From assembly GCA_902765855.1 (NCBI GenBank), contig CACXBF010000020.1, positions 1 through 60,338 on the forward strand: 60,338 nt of DNA. The letters are read 5' to 3'. Below are positions 8,265 through 16,386 of this stretch, one piece after another (position 1 is the first letter of the stretch; the number at the start of each line of letters is the position of its first letter). This DNA comes from an uncultured Ruminococcus sp. (GTDB lineage Bacteria; Bacillota; Clostridia; Oscillospirales; Acutalibacteraceae). Under the pieces are notes generated by a model. That model saw nothing but the letters and a program-made list of their open reading frames with translations. It was not told where the DNA came from and made no database searches. Position numbers and translations under genes: made by a program.

Positions 8265-8687
8265 ATGAATATCTTATTCTTTCTTAAGCATAAAGCAACT
8301 GTTGCCTATCTTTATGACGATTACTCTATCAGACAAGGGCTTGAGAAAATGCATGCCCACGGTTACACAGCAATTCCTGTTATAACTCGTGATGGTAAAT
8401 ATATAGGCACAGTAAGCGAGGGTGATTTTCTTTGGTATATTATTCTGAAAAAAACTCAAGAACAAAATCTCAAATCATTAGAGGAATATCATATAAAAGA
8501 TATTATCAGAAATAAGCGTGATAAGGCTGTAAGGGTAAGCGAAACTATGGATAACCTTCTTAATATGGTTATGGAACAAAATTTTGTACCTGTAGTTGAT
8601 GATAGGGGGATGTTTATAGGTATTATTACAAGAAAAGATATTATAAAATATTTTTATGATAAAGAAAAGAAAATCTCAGAAAACTAA
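8265..8687 (+). CDS. CBS-domain pair protein
   Basis: 140 residues forming two CBS motifs in tandem (a Bateman module). The first holds G-Y-T-A-I-P-V-I-T-R-D-G-K-Y-I-G-T-V-S-E-G-D and the second N-F-V-P-V-V-D-D-R-G-M-F-I-G-I-I-T-R-K-D. Such stand-alone modules bind adenine nucleotides and act as sensors; the partner is unknown. The ATG at 8265 follows AAGGAG; the upstream in-frame start lacks one. A spoVAF-type gene follows. Confidence 0.88.
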   Translation: MNILFFLKHKATVAYLYDDYSIRQGLEKMHAHGYTAIPVITRDGKYIGTVSEGDFLWYIILKKTQEQNLKSLEEYHIKDIIRNKRDKAVRVSETMDNLLNMVMEQNFVPVVDDRGMFIGIITRKDIIKYFYDKEKKISEN

Positions 8688-8764
8688 AAATTATGGTTTT
8701 GAAAAAACTAATCTAAATATAAAAATTCTATTTGTGTAATTTTGATATTCCAAGTTAATGAATA

Positions 8765-8818
8765 TACGCCCCCTTTTTTGCAGATAATAACAATATATCT
8801 GCGAACAAAGGGGCGTTA
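8765..8818 (+). promoter_or_regulatory. Stem-loop covering the ribosome binding site of the spoVAF-type gene
   Basis: The arm at 8765-8786 (TACGCCCCC..GCAGATA) is complementary, with a few mismatches, to 8796-8818 (TATCTGC..GGGGCGTA). The 3' arm contains the AAAGGGG Shine-Dalgarno sequence (8807-8813) of the TTG start at 8823, so a folded leader would hide it from ribosomes. Confidence 0.55.
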
Positions 8819-8822
8819 TACT

Positions 8823-10226
8823 TTGAGCAAGAATATTATAGATAAAATCAGCAATGGAATTTTTGCAAAAGAAAGTTTTGATATTATAGAAAGAAAAATT
8901 ATTATTTGCAATAGGGATTCTTGTCTGTTTTTTGTTGATGGACTCATTAAAGATGAAGTAATGGAAAAAATTATGGAATTTTTCTATTCTATAAATGACG
9001 AAAGTCAGCTTTCTGATTTAAAAACTTTTTGCAAAAAAAGTGTACCTTATGTTGAGGTGTCCGCTGAAACAGATTTGGATAGAATTTATACTGGTATTCT
9101 TTCCGGAATTATGGCTCTTGCTATTGATGGTTTGGACGGAGCTATTATGCTCGATGTACGCTTATATCCACAAAGGGATTCTTCCGAACCAGAGAAAGAT
9201 AAAGTATTGCGTGGTTCTCGTGACGGATTTGTAGAAACTTTAGTGGCAAATACAGCACTTGTACGCCGAAGAATAAGAGACAGAAATCTACGTATGAAAT
9301 ATCTTTCCGCAGGAAGTGAAACAAAAACAGATATTGTTATTTGCTATATGAATAATAAAGTTGATAAAAAACTTCTTGCAGAAATCACACGAAAAATTGA
9401 AAATGCTTCTGTTGAAGCATTAACAATGACTATACAAAGTCTTTCGGAAGCTGTTTACAGACACAAATGGTATTCGCCTTTCCCTAAAGTAAAAAATACA
9501 GAGCGTCCTGATGTAACTGCATCAGCTGTACTTGATGGCAATATAGCTATACTAATTGACAATGCTCCATCTGCTCTGATTATTCCAACTTCTATTTTTG
9601 ATATTTTAGAGGAGGCGGACGACTATTATTTTCCACCGCTCACAGGAACTTATATAAGACTTTCTCGCTATATCGTGACTATTGCCTCTCTTTTTATAAC
9701 GCCTATATGGCTGCTTGCTCTAAAATATCCAAGCTATATTCCATCGGTATTTGCTTTTATAGTTCCATCAGACCCTGTAAATATTCCGGTATTTTGGCAA
9801 CTTATGATGCTTGAACTTGCAATAGATGGTTTAAGGCTTGCAGCAATAAATACACCAAATATGCTTTCAACACCTTTAAGTATAATTGGTGCAATAGTTC
9901 TAAGTGATTTTGCTGTACAATCGGGTTGGTTTATCAGCGAAGCTATGCTTTATATGGCTTTTGTAGCTATTGCTAACTATTCGCAGCCAAGCTACGAATT
10001 AGGCTATGCAGTAAAGTTTATGCGAATAATGATACTTGTTTTAACGGAGATTCTCGGAATATACGGTTTTATTGCAGGAATAGTTCTTACATTTGTCATA
10101 ATGGTATGTACTAAGACTATTTCTGGGAAAAGCTATTTATATCCATTGATACCATTTAACAGAAAGGAGTTTTATAGAAAGGTAGTAAGAACAAGAGCTG
10201 CAGCCAATGGTAGAACAAAAAAATAG
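8823..10226 (+). CDS. spoVAF: SpoVAF/GerA-family spore membrane protein
   Basis: 467 residues. It has the soluble domain of GerA-type proteins and a C-terminal membrane domain of about five segments. V-L-R-G-S-R-D-G-F-V-E-T-L, T-A-L-V-R-R-R-I-R-D-R-N-L-R-M and K-T-D-I-V-I-C-Y match SpoVAF more closely than GerAA. In B. subtilis SpoVAF belongs to the spoVA locus and works with FigP/germination receptors. The TTG at 8823 has AAAGGGG nine bases upstream and gives the usual S-K-N-I start. A longer frame from TTG 8742 would run through the leader hairpin. No other spoVA gene is adjacent. Confidence 0.87.
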   Translation: MSKNIIDKISNGIFAKESFDIIERKIIICNRDSCLFFVDGLIKDEVMEKIMEFFYSINDESQLSDLKTFCKKSVPYVEVSAETDLDRIYTGILSGIMALAIDGLDGAIMLDVRLYPQRDSSEPEKDKVLRGSRDGFVETLVANTALVRRRIRDRNLRMKYLSAGSETKTDIVICYMNNKVDKKLLAEITRKIENASVEALTMTIQSLSEAVYRHKWYSPFPKVKNTERPDVTASAVLDGNIAILIDNAPSALIIPTSIFDILEEADDYYFPPLTGTYIRLSRYIVTIASLFITPIWLLALKYPSYIPSVFAFIVPSDPVNIPVFWQLMMLELAIDGLRLAAINTPNMLSTPLSIIGAIVLSDFAVQSGWFISEAMLYMAFVAIANYSQPSYELGYAVKFMRIMILVLTEILGIYGFIAGIVLTFVIMVCTKTISGKSYLYPLIPFNRKEFYRKVVRTRAAANGRTKK

Positions 10227-10232
10227 CAGCTA

Positions 10233-10345
10233 TTCTATGCAGTCAAAACGCAAAGCCACTAAGTATGTCTCGCTCATAGTGAGTGAGGCAATGCTGTTTC
10301 CTTAGTTGAACTAATTACAACTATTGACAGTGGAGGTCGTTACTG
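10233..10345. repeat. Possible diverged copy of the dispersed intergenic repeat
   Basis: GCAGTCAAAACGC, a GAGTGAGGCAA block and AGTTGA occur in the same order as in the copies at 2363 and 35955. The similarity is weaker and some blocks are missing. It lies between spoVAF and the island's left repeat. Confidence 0.4.
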
Positions 10346-10445
10346 AAGCTTTTAATTATTTTAGGGAAAATTGATAAACTAATTCCGTCATATTAATCCA
10401 ATATAAGTGTGTTTTTTATTCTACACCGAATTTATGTTAAAATCT

Positions 10446-10544
10446 AAAAAATATAAAAATTTATACTAACAGATTAGTATATTAAAAAATATAAGTACAG
10501 TATTTATCAGCGTTTAAAGGGATTTAATAAGTTATAAAATTAGG
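10446..10544 (+). repeat. Left attachment repeat (attL-like) of the genomic island, 99 bp
   Basis: By direct comparison the 99 bases are identical to 23573-23671, in the same orientation. The repeat contains a short inverted repeat TATACTAA-CAGA-TTAGTATA. The perfect copy near a tyrosine integrase at the other end identifies island boundaries. The insertion lies between genes, not in a tRNA. Confidence 0.9.
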
Positions 10545-10577
10545 GTTTAAAGGGATTTAATAAGTTATAAAATTAGG
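10512..10577 (+). repeat. 33-bp tandem duplication at the left island end
   Basis: The last 33 bases of the left repeat (GTTTAAAGGGATTTAATAAG...TTAGG) occur twice head to tail, at 10512-10544 and 10545-10577. The right end has only one copy. Confidence 0.9.
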
Positions 10578-10675
10578 GGTTGCTTTTTAGAAAAAACTAC
10601 CTTTTCAACAACTTGAATTCATAAAAACCGCATAACCAAGCTATTTATAAACACTTTGAGTTCTAAGAATTTTAA

Positions 10676-10699
10676 TTTTGACACCTATTTGACACCAAA
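10676..10699 (+). promoter_or_regulatory. Putative integrase arm-binding site, left end
   Basis: TTTGACACC occurs twice in tandem with a two-base spacer, followed by AAA. The same arrangement is found at 23541-23564 just inside the right end. Paired direct repeats inside element ends are typical of tyrosine-integrase arm sites; this role is inferred. Confidence 0.5.
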
Positions 10700-10892
10700 G
10701 TTTAAGAAAGCCTTTAATAGTGATTTTATCTTAAAAATATAATAATTTTTTAGAGCTAAAAGATTTAAAGTGTGATGTGTAGATTAACCACTTAATATTA
10801 CACTATTAAGCAACATCTATCTTTAAAATGTAAATATGTGGTAATATGTTCTTATATGTAAAAAAGGTACAGCATAAAGCCATACCTTATAG

Positions 10893-11528
10893 TTATTGCA
10901 ACTTGTTTTCATATTTTTTAACCAGATTATAAAATGTATTTCTTTTTAAATTTAATATTTCCATTGCATAAGTTGCAGTGATTTTCTTACTCTTCCATTG
11001 GTTATATATTTCTACCCAATTTTCAGGAAATGTTTTAGGTGGTCTGCCTATTGCATTTCCTTTTTTGCCTACTCTTTTTCCGTCAATAATTTTCATTGAA
11101 GCAATCCCTTCAGATTGTCTTTTTTTAATGCGTTTTCGCTCATCTTCAGCTATTGATGTGAGAACTTCAATGATGATATTATTAACCATATCAAAAATCC
11201 ACTCATTACCTTCTACATTATTTAATGTACTTGGTATATCTAATATTTTTACCTTTACACCTATTGATTGAAAATATCTTAATTCCTCTTTTAACTGTTC
11301 TTTATTTCTCCCTAATCTATCAAGTGAAGTTACATATAATGTATCGCCTTTTATAAGTTTACCAATTCCACATTTTAATGATTTGTAGCCATCTCGGTTA
11401 AAATCTTTACCACTCGCCTTATCTACGATAATCATATCTTCCGAAACATATTCACTTAAAGCTTGAATTTGCCTTGCAAGACTTTGCTCTTTAGTTGATA
11501 CTCTTGCATAACCTACAATTTTACTCAT
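10893..11528 (-). CDS. Serine recombinase, resolvase/invertase family
   Basis: 211 residues. The catalytic N-terminal domain begins K-I-V-G-Y-A-R-V-S-T-K-E-Q, whose Ser is the nucleophile, and includes T-S-L-D-R-L-G-R-N. A C-terminal helix-turn-helix follows G-R-P-P-K. The size fits small resolvases or invertases, which resolve multimers or flip DNA, not large integrases. The ATG at 11528 has TAGGAG upstream; the GTG at 11540 lies directly on that site. The gene lies inside the left end of the island. Confidence 0.9.
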   Translation of the reverse strand: MSKIVGYARVSTKEQSLARQIQALSEYVSEDMIIVDKASGKDFNRDGYKSLKCGIGKLIKGDTLYVTSLDRLGRNKEQLKEELRYFQSIGVKVKILDIPSTLNNVEGNEWIFDMVNNIIIEVLTSIAEDERKRIKKRQSEGIASMKIIDGKRVGKKGNAIGRPPKTFPENWVEIYNQWKSKKITATYAMEILNLKRNTFYNLVKKYENKLQ

Positions 11529-11540
11529 AACAAATAACAC

Positions 11541-12923
11541 TCCTAAAATTCATTTGAAATAATTATATCAAGAGTGTTTGTATAAGTTAATGAGATTTAC
11601 AAACATTTATAAATATTAGCACATAAAGTTTTATAAACATAAAATACACCTCTTTTTTGATATTTAATAAAGTATACTTTTATAAACACTTATAATAATT
11701 TCAGCTTTTAAAATGATAATTTAAATTTCAAAAGAACGAATTTCGTACTTTTGAATAGTAAATCAAAATATCTTATATCAATAACAATTTGTTATCGAGT
11801 TTTAATTGTCATTGGAAATCCACCTGGAGGACACTCAATATTCAATATATCTATCTCAATCTTAATTTAGAATTTAGTTTTAAATTATTATGATAGACGC
11901 TTGGCGTACCTCATCTTTAATTTTCTTATGCAGTAACAAGTAATTACCCAATCTAATCAATATTAGCTAAGCTTATACTATAAAGCTATTAAATGATGGT
12001 ACAAACTATACTGTCACCCTCTTTGCAATGCTTAAATATACTAACTTAATACCGCTCTCATAGCTTAACAAGTATATCTAATCTCTCTTATCTTGAAACA
12101 CTATTAAATCTTTGAGAGCGGTAATAATATATCTTAATTCTTATTATAAAAAATAAAATATGAATTTTATATTTATTACTAAGCTATCTAAGCATTTTTA
12201 AACGATTTAAACCTAAACAGTATAGTTATACTACCTAAGTGCTACAATCAAAAAATATATAGCGTAGCATAGGGTTTTTTAGAAAAGAAACGATTTTAAA
12301 TATTATCTAATCAGAAACCTAAATAAGCATAAATAATCACTCAAGAATAACAGACCTAATTAAGAATTTAATCTAACCACAGAAAAGAATCTAACCAAAG
12401 ATAATATCAATCCTCAAGAAAGGGTTTAATCTCTATAAAGAGTTTATTCTTTTTAGGAATAGTTAATCTTCTTAGTAAGAGAATTTAAATAAATACCAGA
12501 TATTCAATTTAAATTAAATACTTAAATTTCAATCTAAATCAGCTCTATTTATTCGTTAAAAATCTTCTTATTTTACCCCTAAATTTCACCCTCCAATCTC
12601 AATTTTTCATTTTCAAACCGTTATAATATTTATATAATCTTATTTTATATATTTAAGGAATATAGTCTATGCACGAAATAGGGTATTAAAAGCGTGCATA
12701 AATTTGTGAGGAAAGTATATTCATTTACTTATATATATGGGAAAAAGTTGATGAGTTTGAATTGGGGATTAAAAGGTGAAGCTTGAGTAGAAATTGAATG
12801 TCTATAAACAAAAAATGAGAGCGGTATAATTCCGCTCCCACTGATAAATTATTTATAAAATCTGAAAGACCTTTATAAAATTTATTATTTGATATTTGGT
12901 CTACAAGCTATATTGCTAAATCT
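11541..12923. other. Gene-poor AT-rich stretch of the island
   Basis: About 1.4 kb without a convincing gene on either strand. It holds a 29-base near-palindrome (11727-11755), an inverted pair of a TGAGAGCGGTA motif (12050-12060 and 12113-12123), an 8-bp inverted repeat TATGCACG/CGTGCATA (12668-12700) and a small hairpin GAGCGG-TATAATT-CCGCTC (12819-12837). It could be a replication or transfer origin region or decayed genes; the sequence does not decide. Confidence 0.5.
11727..11755. repeat. 29-base near-palindrome
   Basis: TTCAAAAG and CTTTTGAA flank an inner ACGAA/TTCGT pair. It is upstream of the serine recombinase (minus strand) and could be its recombination site or an operator. Confidence 0.5.
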
Positions 12924-12968
12924 CTATTTACTTATCTTATTATTATCAACTACAGCCATCATTTTCAT
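12924..12968 (-). CDS. Possible 14-residue leader or gene remnant
   Basis: An ATG follows AAGGAGG closely, just after the stop of the upstream hypothetical gene. The frame (M-K-M-M-A-V-V-D-N-N-K-I-S-K) ends after 14 codons. With so strong a ribosome binding site it is either a very small peptide or the start of a gene lost by truncation. Confidence 0.25.
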   Translation of the reverse strand: MKMMAVVDNNKISK

Positions 12969-12980
12969 TTCCTCCTTCAA

Positions 12981-13544
12981 TTATTCGTCAGTGTTTAAAG
13001 CATAAAGCAAAGTTGGTGTGTAATTTAATACAATTTTCCTATCTTTTTCATTCCAAACTATAACCCAAGTGCTTGTTTTTATTCCTTTATACTCTAATTC
13101 AAAACTTATTTTAACTTTAAAATAATGTTCATTACTATTACATAATTCAGTGAATTTTTCCACAGTTTTATCAAGTGAACGACTTTCAAAAACTCTCTTT
13201 TCATCGCGTAAATAACGCCCGCTTTCATCACTTTCTCCAATCTTTATAAAAAACATATATCCATAACCCTTTTTTATAGAATTTTCTAATATATATACAA
13301 GATCAGGATTAAAAGCTAATGAGTTAATAATTGTATATATATTTTCATCACGATAAAAAGAAGGTACTTTACAAGTTCTTTTAAGAGCTTCCTCTCTTTC
13401 TTTTCGCTCTTTTTCTTCACGCTGTCTAAAAGCTTCCTCTTTAATTCGTCTTTGATTTTCCAGATATTTATTATATTTTTTATCGGTAAAACATTGATTA
13501 GGATTACTTCTTCCTATAACAAGTCCAAGTAAAAAATCTAACAT
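12981..13544 (-). CDS. Hypothetical island protein with N-terminal hydrophobic anchor and charged helix
   Basis: About 187 residues, not recognised. It begins with a short hydrophobic stretch (M-L-D-F-L-L-G-L-V-I-G), then a strongly charged segment of about 30 residues rich in Glu, Arg and Lys that should form a coiled coil. A mixed alpha/beta domain follows. I start it at the internal Met, preceded by GAGGTG at ideal spacing; the upstream ATG six codons earlier has no such site. It is co-oriented with the Uma2-type gene upstream. Confidence 0.6.
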   Translation of the reverse strand: MLDFLLGLVIGRSNPNQCFTDKKYNKYLENQRRIKEEAFRQREEKERKEREEALKRTCKVPSFYRDENIYTIINSLAFNPDLVYILENSIKKGYGYMFFIKIGESDESGRYLRDEKRVFESRSLDKTVEKFTELCNSNEHYFKVKISFELEYKGIKTSTWVIVWNEKDRKIVLNYTPTLLYALNTDE

Positions 13545-13583
13545 AATTAACACCTCATTCATTTGTCAATATGTTTATTGCTT

Positions 13584-14129
13584 TTAAAGTAACTCAGATA
13601 TATTTATTTCAAGTGGTGTAGCTTTATCTTTATAAATCCAAACAGGAATTATTTCGGTAAAATCATACTTTTCCATATCAAAATCTTCATCAAAGTGGTA
13701 AACGGTTACACTTTGCTTTTTAGGATCTACTATCCAATATTCTTTTACACCATAAGATTGATAGAGATTTAATTTTACTAAATAATCGTGTATAGCATTA
13801 CTTGAAACAATTTCAATTATCCAATCAGGAGCACCTGAACAGCCCTTATCGGTTAGTTTACTTGAATCACATATTACGGATATATCAGGAATAACAACGG
13901 TATTTTCAGATAGCTTTACATCAAAAGGAGCGGTATATACTTCGCATTTACCCTTGTTCTTTTTGATATAGTTGAATATTGTAGCTGACAATTCCATTGA
14001 TATTTTTTGATGTATTCTAAGTGGTGACGGTGCCATATCGTAAATAACACCTTCAATCAGTTCTGCACGAGTTCCTTCGGGAAGTGCATAAAAATCTTTT
14101 ATTGTGTATTTAATATCCTTTGCCTGCAT
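13584..14129 (-). CDS. Uma2-family (DUF820) PD-(D/E)XK nuclease-like protein
   Basis: 181 residues. The family pattern is clear: an N-terminal Y-T-I-K-D-F-Y-A-L-P-E-G segment, E-L-I-E-G-V-I-Y-D-M-A-P, V-I-P-D-I-S-V-I and G-A-P-D-W-I-I-E-I-V-S-S, then G-V-K-E-Y-W-I-V-D-P. The Asp in P-D-I and the Glu in I-E-I are the probable catalytic acids. Uma2 proteins are abundant, often on mobile DNA, and their role is unproven. Followed by the hypothetical anchor protein. Confidence 0.88.
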   Translation of the reverse strand: MQAKDIKYTIKDFYALPEGTRAELIEGVIYDMAPSPLRIHQKISMELSATIFNYIKKNKGKCEVYTAPFDVKLSENTVVIPDISVICDSSKLTDKGCSGAPDWIIEIVSSNAIHDYLVKLNLYQSYGVKEYWIVDPKKQSVTVYHFDEDFDMEKYDFTEIIPVWIYKDKATPLEINISELL

Positions 14130-14161
14130 ACTGTTTGCCTCACTTTCATTTATTTTATTTC

Positions 14162-14365
14162 TTACTTTCCCATCATTTCCTTATCTCGGCTTATAGTTTC
14201 TTTTATGGCTCTCTTGATAAAACCGTTTAAACTTTCACCTTTGCTTTCAGCGTGGGCTTGAATTTTTGCTTTAGAGCCTTTTTTAATAGCTATATTTATA
14301 CGGTCATAAGCCTTTGCGTTATATCTGTTATTTGCTTCAATGCGTGCTTTACTGTTATTTGGCAT
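14162..14365 (-). CDS. Ribbon-helix-helix (Arc/CopG-like) DNA-binding protein
   Basis: 67 residues. A basic N terminus is followed by Y-N-A-K-A-Y-D-R-I-N-I-A-I-K-K-G and a helix ending G-E-S-L-N-G-F-I-K-R-A-I, a pattern seen in Arc-type repressors and antitoxins of Firmicutes. No toxin of a known type is adjacent; Uma2 lies 32 bases downstream on the same strand, so it may regulate that unit. Confidence 0.75.
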   Translation of the reverse strand: MPNNSKARIEANNRYNAKAYDRINIAIKKGSKAKIQAHAESKGESLNGFIKRAIKETISRDKEMMGK

Positions 14366-14590
14366 ATTATAACCACCTTTTTATTTTTAGAAATACCTAT
14401 CCTATTTTACTATTATTTTATCATAAATCTGTACACTTAACAAGTGTAAATATGTACAAGATATGTACTTAAACATTGTATAATATGCTCATTGCATACA
14501 ATTAAACAGTGTAGTATAATATAGACAGTTAAGAAAACCAACGCAAGCTATTACCTAACTTTTTTCAGAAATTGAAAGGAAGTGAACATA

Positions 14591-14671
14591 ATGGAATACA
14601 AAAAGTGGATAATGATGTTACTTGATAAGATAGAAGATGATGAAATTTTAAAGAGAATGTATAATAGTTAA
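14591..14671 (+). CDS. 26-residue small island protein
   Basis: The ATG follows AAAGGAAGTG. The peptide M-E-Y-K-K-W-I-M-M-L-L-D-K-I-E-D-D-E-I-L-K-R-M-Y resembles the short acidic helix proteins common on clostridial mobile elements (pattern recognition only), but is shorter than usual. A terminator follows 76 bases later. Confidence 0.45.
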   Translation: MEYKKWIMMLLDKIEDDEILKRMYNS

Positions 14672-14747
14672 TCGTATATTCGTTAGAGATATTTAATCTA
14701 ACCTACTCAAAAATGAGTGACGAAAAACTTAATATCTTAACTCAAGG

Positions 14748-14780
14748 GCTATAACTTTCAAGTTATAGCTTTTATTTTTT
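14748..14780 (+). terminator. Terminator after the 26-residue gene
   Basis: Stem GCTATAACTT / AAGTTATAGC, two-base loop, then TTTTATTTTTTT. Confidence 0.8.
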
Positions 14781-14893
14781 TGCTCTACTTTTCTTTGAAA
14801 TTGGCTTATTAGTTAGCGTATTTAAAAGAATAAGACTTAAAGACCGCTCTCGATGATAAAGTGTCTTTTGTATTCCGCTGGAGTAACGAATCA

Positions 14894-14992
14894 TTACCAC
14901 AACTCCCTGCAAATTATTCTATTTTTTACGACGGAATATTCCTCCTCATTGACTCGAAACTTGATGATTCTGTTTCTGTTCTTGTTTTTCAT
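14894..14992 (-). pseudogene. Truncated MobC/relaxosome-like gene
   Basis: The frame reads M-K-N-K-N-R-N-R-I-I-K-F-R-V-N-E-E-E-Y-S and continues V-V-K-N-R-I, then stops after 32 residues. R-x-x-x-I-x-F-R-V-x-x-E-E is the N-terminal signature of MobC-type plasmid mobilization proteins. After two stop codons the same frame goes on as F-V-T-P-A-E-Y-K-R-H-F-I-I-E-S-G-L. It looks like a mobilization gene that has lost its body. The stretch up to 15300 holds no other convincing gene. Confidence 0.45.
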
Positions 14993-15305
14993 TTTGTTTT
15001 TCTATTCTTGATTACGGTTTTCCGTTTTCAAAGATATTCAGAGGTCTTAGGAGATTTTTCCCTAACAAACTAACCCTTTTGATTATGGGTGCAAATTTCA
15101 CATTTGCACTCACAATTACTATTACTACTATTTCTGATTCTATTATACTTTATCCACACTCTTCGATATACATTAGATGCTTATTTCTTTGCTCACCTTA
15201 TATGACGGTGAGACACACTTATTTTTTAAAAAGCTTTGTTGAATTTTCATATATTTTTTATTTTGTGATTATACAATATTTCAAGATGTTTGTATTTATT
15301 GCGAA

Positions 15306-15335
15306 TTGATTTTTTTTGTTTGTTTATGCTATAAT
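15306..15335 (+). promoter_or_regulatory. Promoter of the restriction-modification operon
   Basis: TTGATT (15306-15311) and TATAAT (15330-15335) are 18 bases apart, 35 bases before the first methyltransferase start. Confidence 0.65.
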
Positions 15336-15369
15336 ATTATAATTAAGCATTTGAGAAAAGGAAAAATTT

Positions 15370-16386
15370 ATGTTTGATATATGGAATAGAAGATATACAG
15401 GTAGTAAGTATAAACTTATGCCTTGGATAAAGCAATTGATTATAGAACATTGCAATGAACGCTCAACTTTTTTTGATGTCTTTGGAGGAACAGGAGTAGT
15501 AACAGCATCACTGTTAGATATATCAAAAAAAATAATAATAAATGATTTTCTTTTCTCCAATGAAATCATATACAAAGCTTTTTTTGCACAAAGCGTAGAT
15601 AATTCAGATAAGCTTAAAAATATTTGTAGTAAACTTAACTCTGTTGACAAAGCTACCTTGAGTGATAATTATGTTTCAATTAATTATGGTGGTAAATATT
15701 TTAATTATGATGATGCAAAACTAATTGGTTATATTAGAGAAGTCATTGAAAGCGAATTTTTAAATGGAAATATATCTGAGCAAGAATACGATATTTTGAT
15801 TGCCTCGTTAATTTATTCTTTCGATAGATGTGCCAATACTGTCGGACATTATGAGGCTTATATCAAAAGAAAAGATATTATGTCTACATTTAGATTCGAA
15901 TTAATCAGACCAATAAAGACCGATACAGTAATTGAAATTCATAGAGAAGATGCTAATGAATTAGCTAAAAGAATATCCGCTGATGTTGCATTTATAGACC
16001 CACCGTATAATAGCAGACAGTATTCTCGCTTTTATCATGTACTTGAAACTATTACTAAATGGGACAAACCTGTTTTAAAAGGTGTAGCAATGAAACCACC
16101 AGAAGAAAATATGTCGGACTATTGTCGTTCCAAAGCTGCTACAGTTTTAAAAAAGCTCATAGATGATTTAGATGTAAAGTATATTGTTGTAACTTACAAC
16201 AATACTTACGATTCAAAGAGTTCTTCTTCAAGAAATAAGATTTCCCTAGAACAAATAAAAGCTATACTTGATAGTAAAGGTCATACACAAATCTTTGAAA
16301 AAGAGTATCATAGATTTAATGCAGGAAAGACGGATGTGGCTGAACATAAGGAACTTTTATTTATTACTGAGGTGAAAAATAACTAA
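15370..16386 (+). CDS. D12-class N6-adenine DNA methyltransferase 1
   Basis: 338 residues. The SAM-binding motif I is F-D-V-F-G-G-T-G-V-V and the catalytic motif IV is I-D-P-P-Y-N-S-R-Q-Y. R-Y-T-G-S-K-Y-K-L near the N terminus is typical of Dam-type (D12) enzymes. It should methylate adenine in one strand of the operon's target site. The stop and the next start overlap (TAATG), so the operon is translationally coupled. Confidence 0.92.
   Translation: MFDIWNRRYTGSKYKLMPWIKQLIIEHCNERSTFFDVFGGTGVVTASLLDISKKIIINDFLFSNEIIYKAFFAQSVDNSDKLKNICSKLNSVDKATLSDNYVSINYGGKYFNYDDAKLIGYIREVIESEFLNGNISEQEYDILIASLIYSFDRCANTVGHYEAYIKRKDIMSTFRFELIRPIKTDTVIEIHREDANELAKRISADVAFIDPPYNSRQYSRFYHVLETITKWDKPVLKGVAMKPPEENMSDYCRSKAATVLKKLIDDLDVKYIVVTYNNTYDSKSSSSRNKISLEQIKAILDSKGHTQIFEKEYHRFNAGKTDVAEHKELLFITEVKNN

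Noticed and set aside
10978-11271. Plus-strand open frame over the serine recombinase
   Set aside because: Shadow of a well-supported gene, hydrophobic nonsense composition.
14861-15309. Two plus-strand open frames in the island spacer
   Set aside because: Low-complexity Phe/Leu/Ser composition without ribosome sites; the opposite strand has the better MobC-like reading.
15324-15650. Minus-strand open frame over the first methyltransferase
   Set aside because: Antisense shadow of a clear enzyme.
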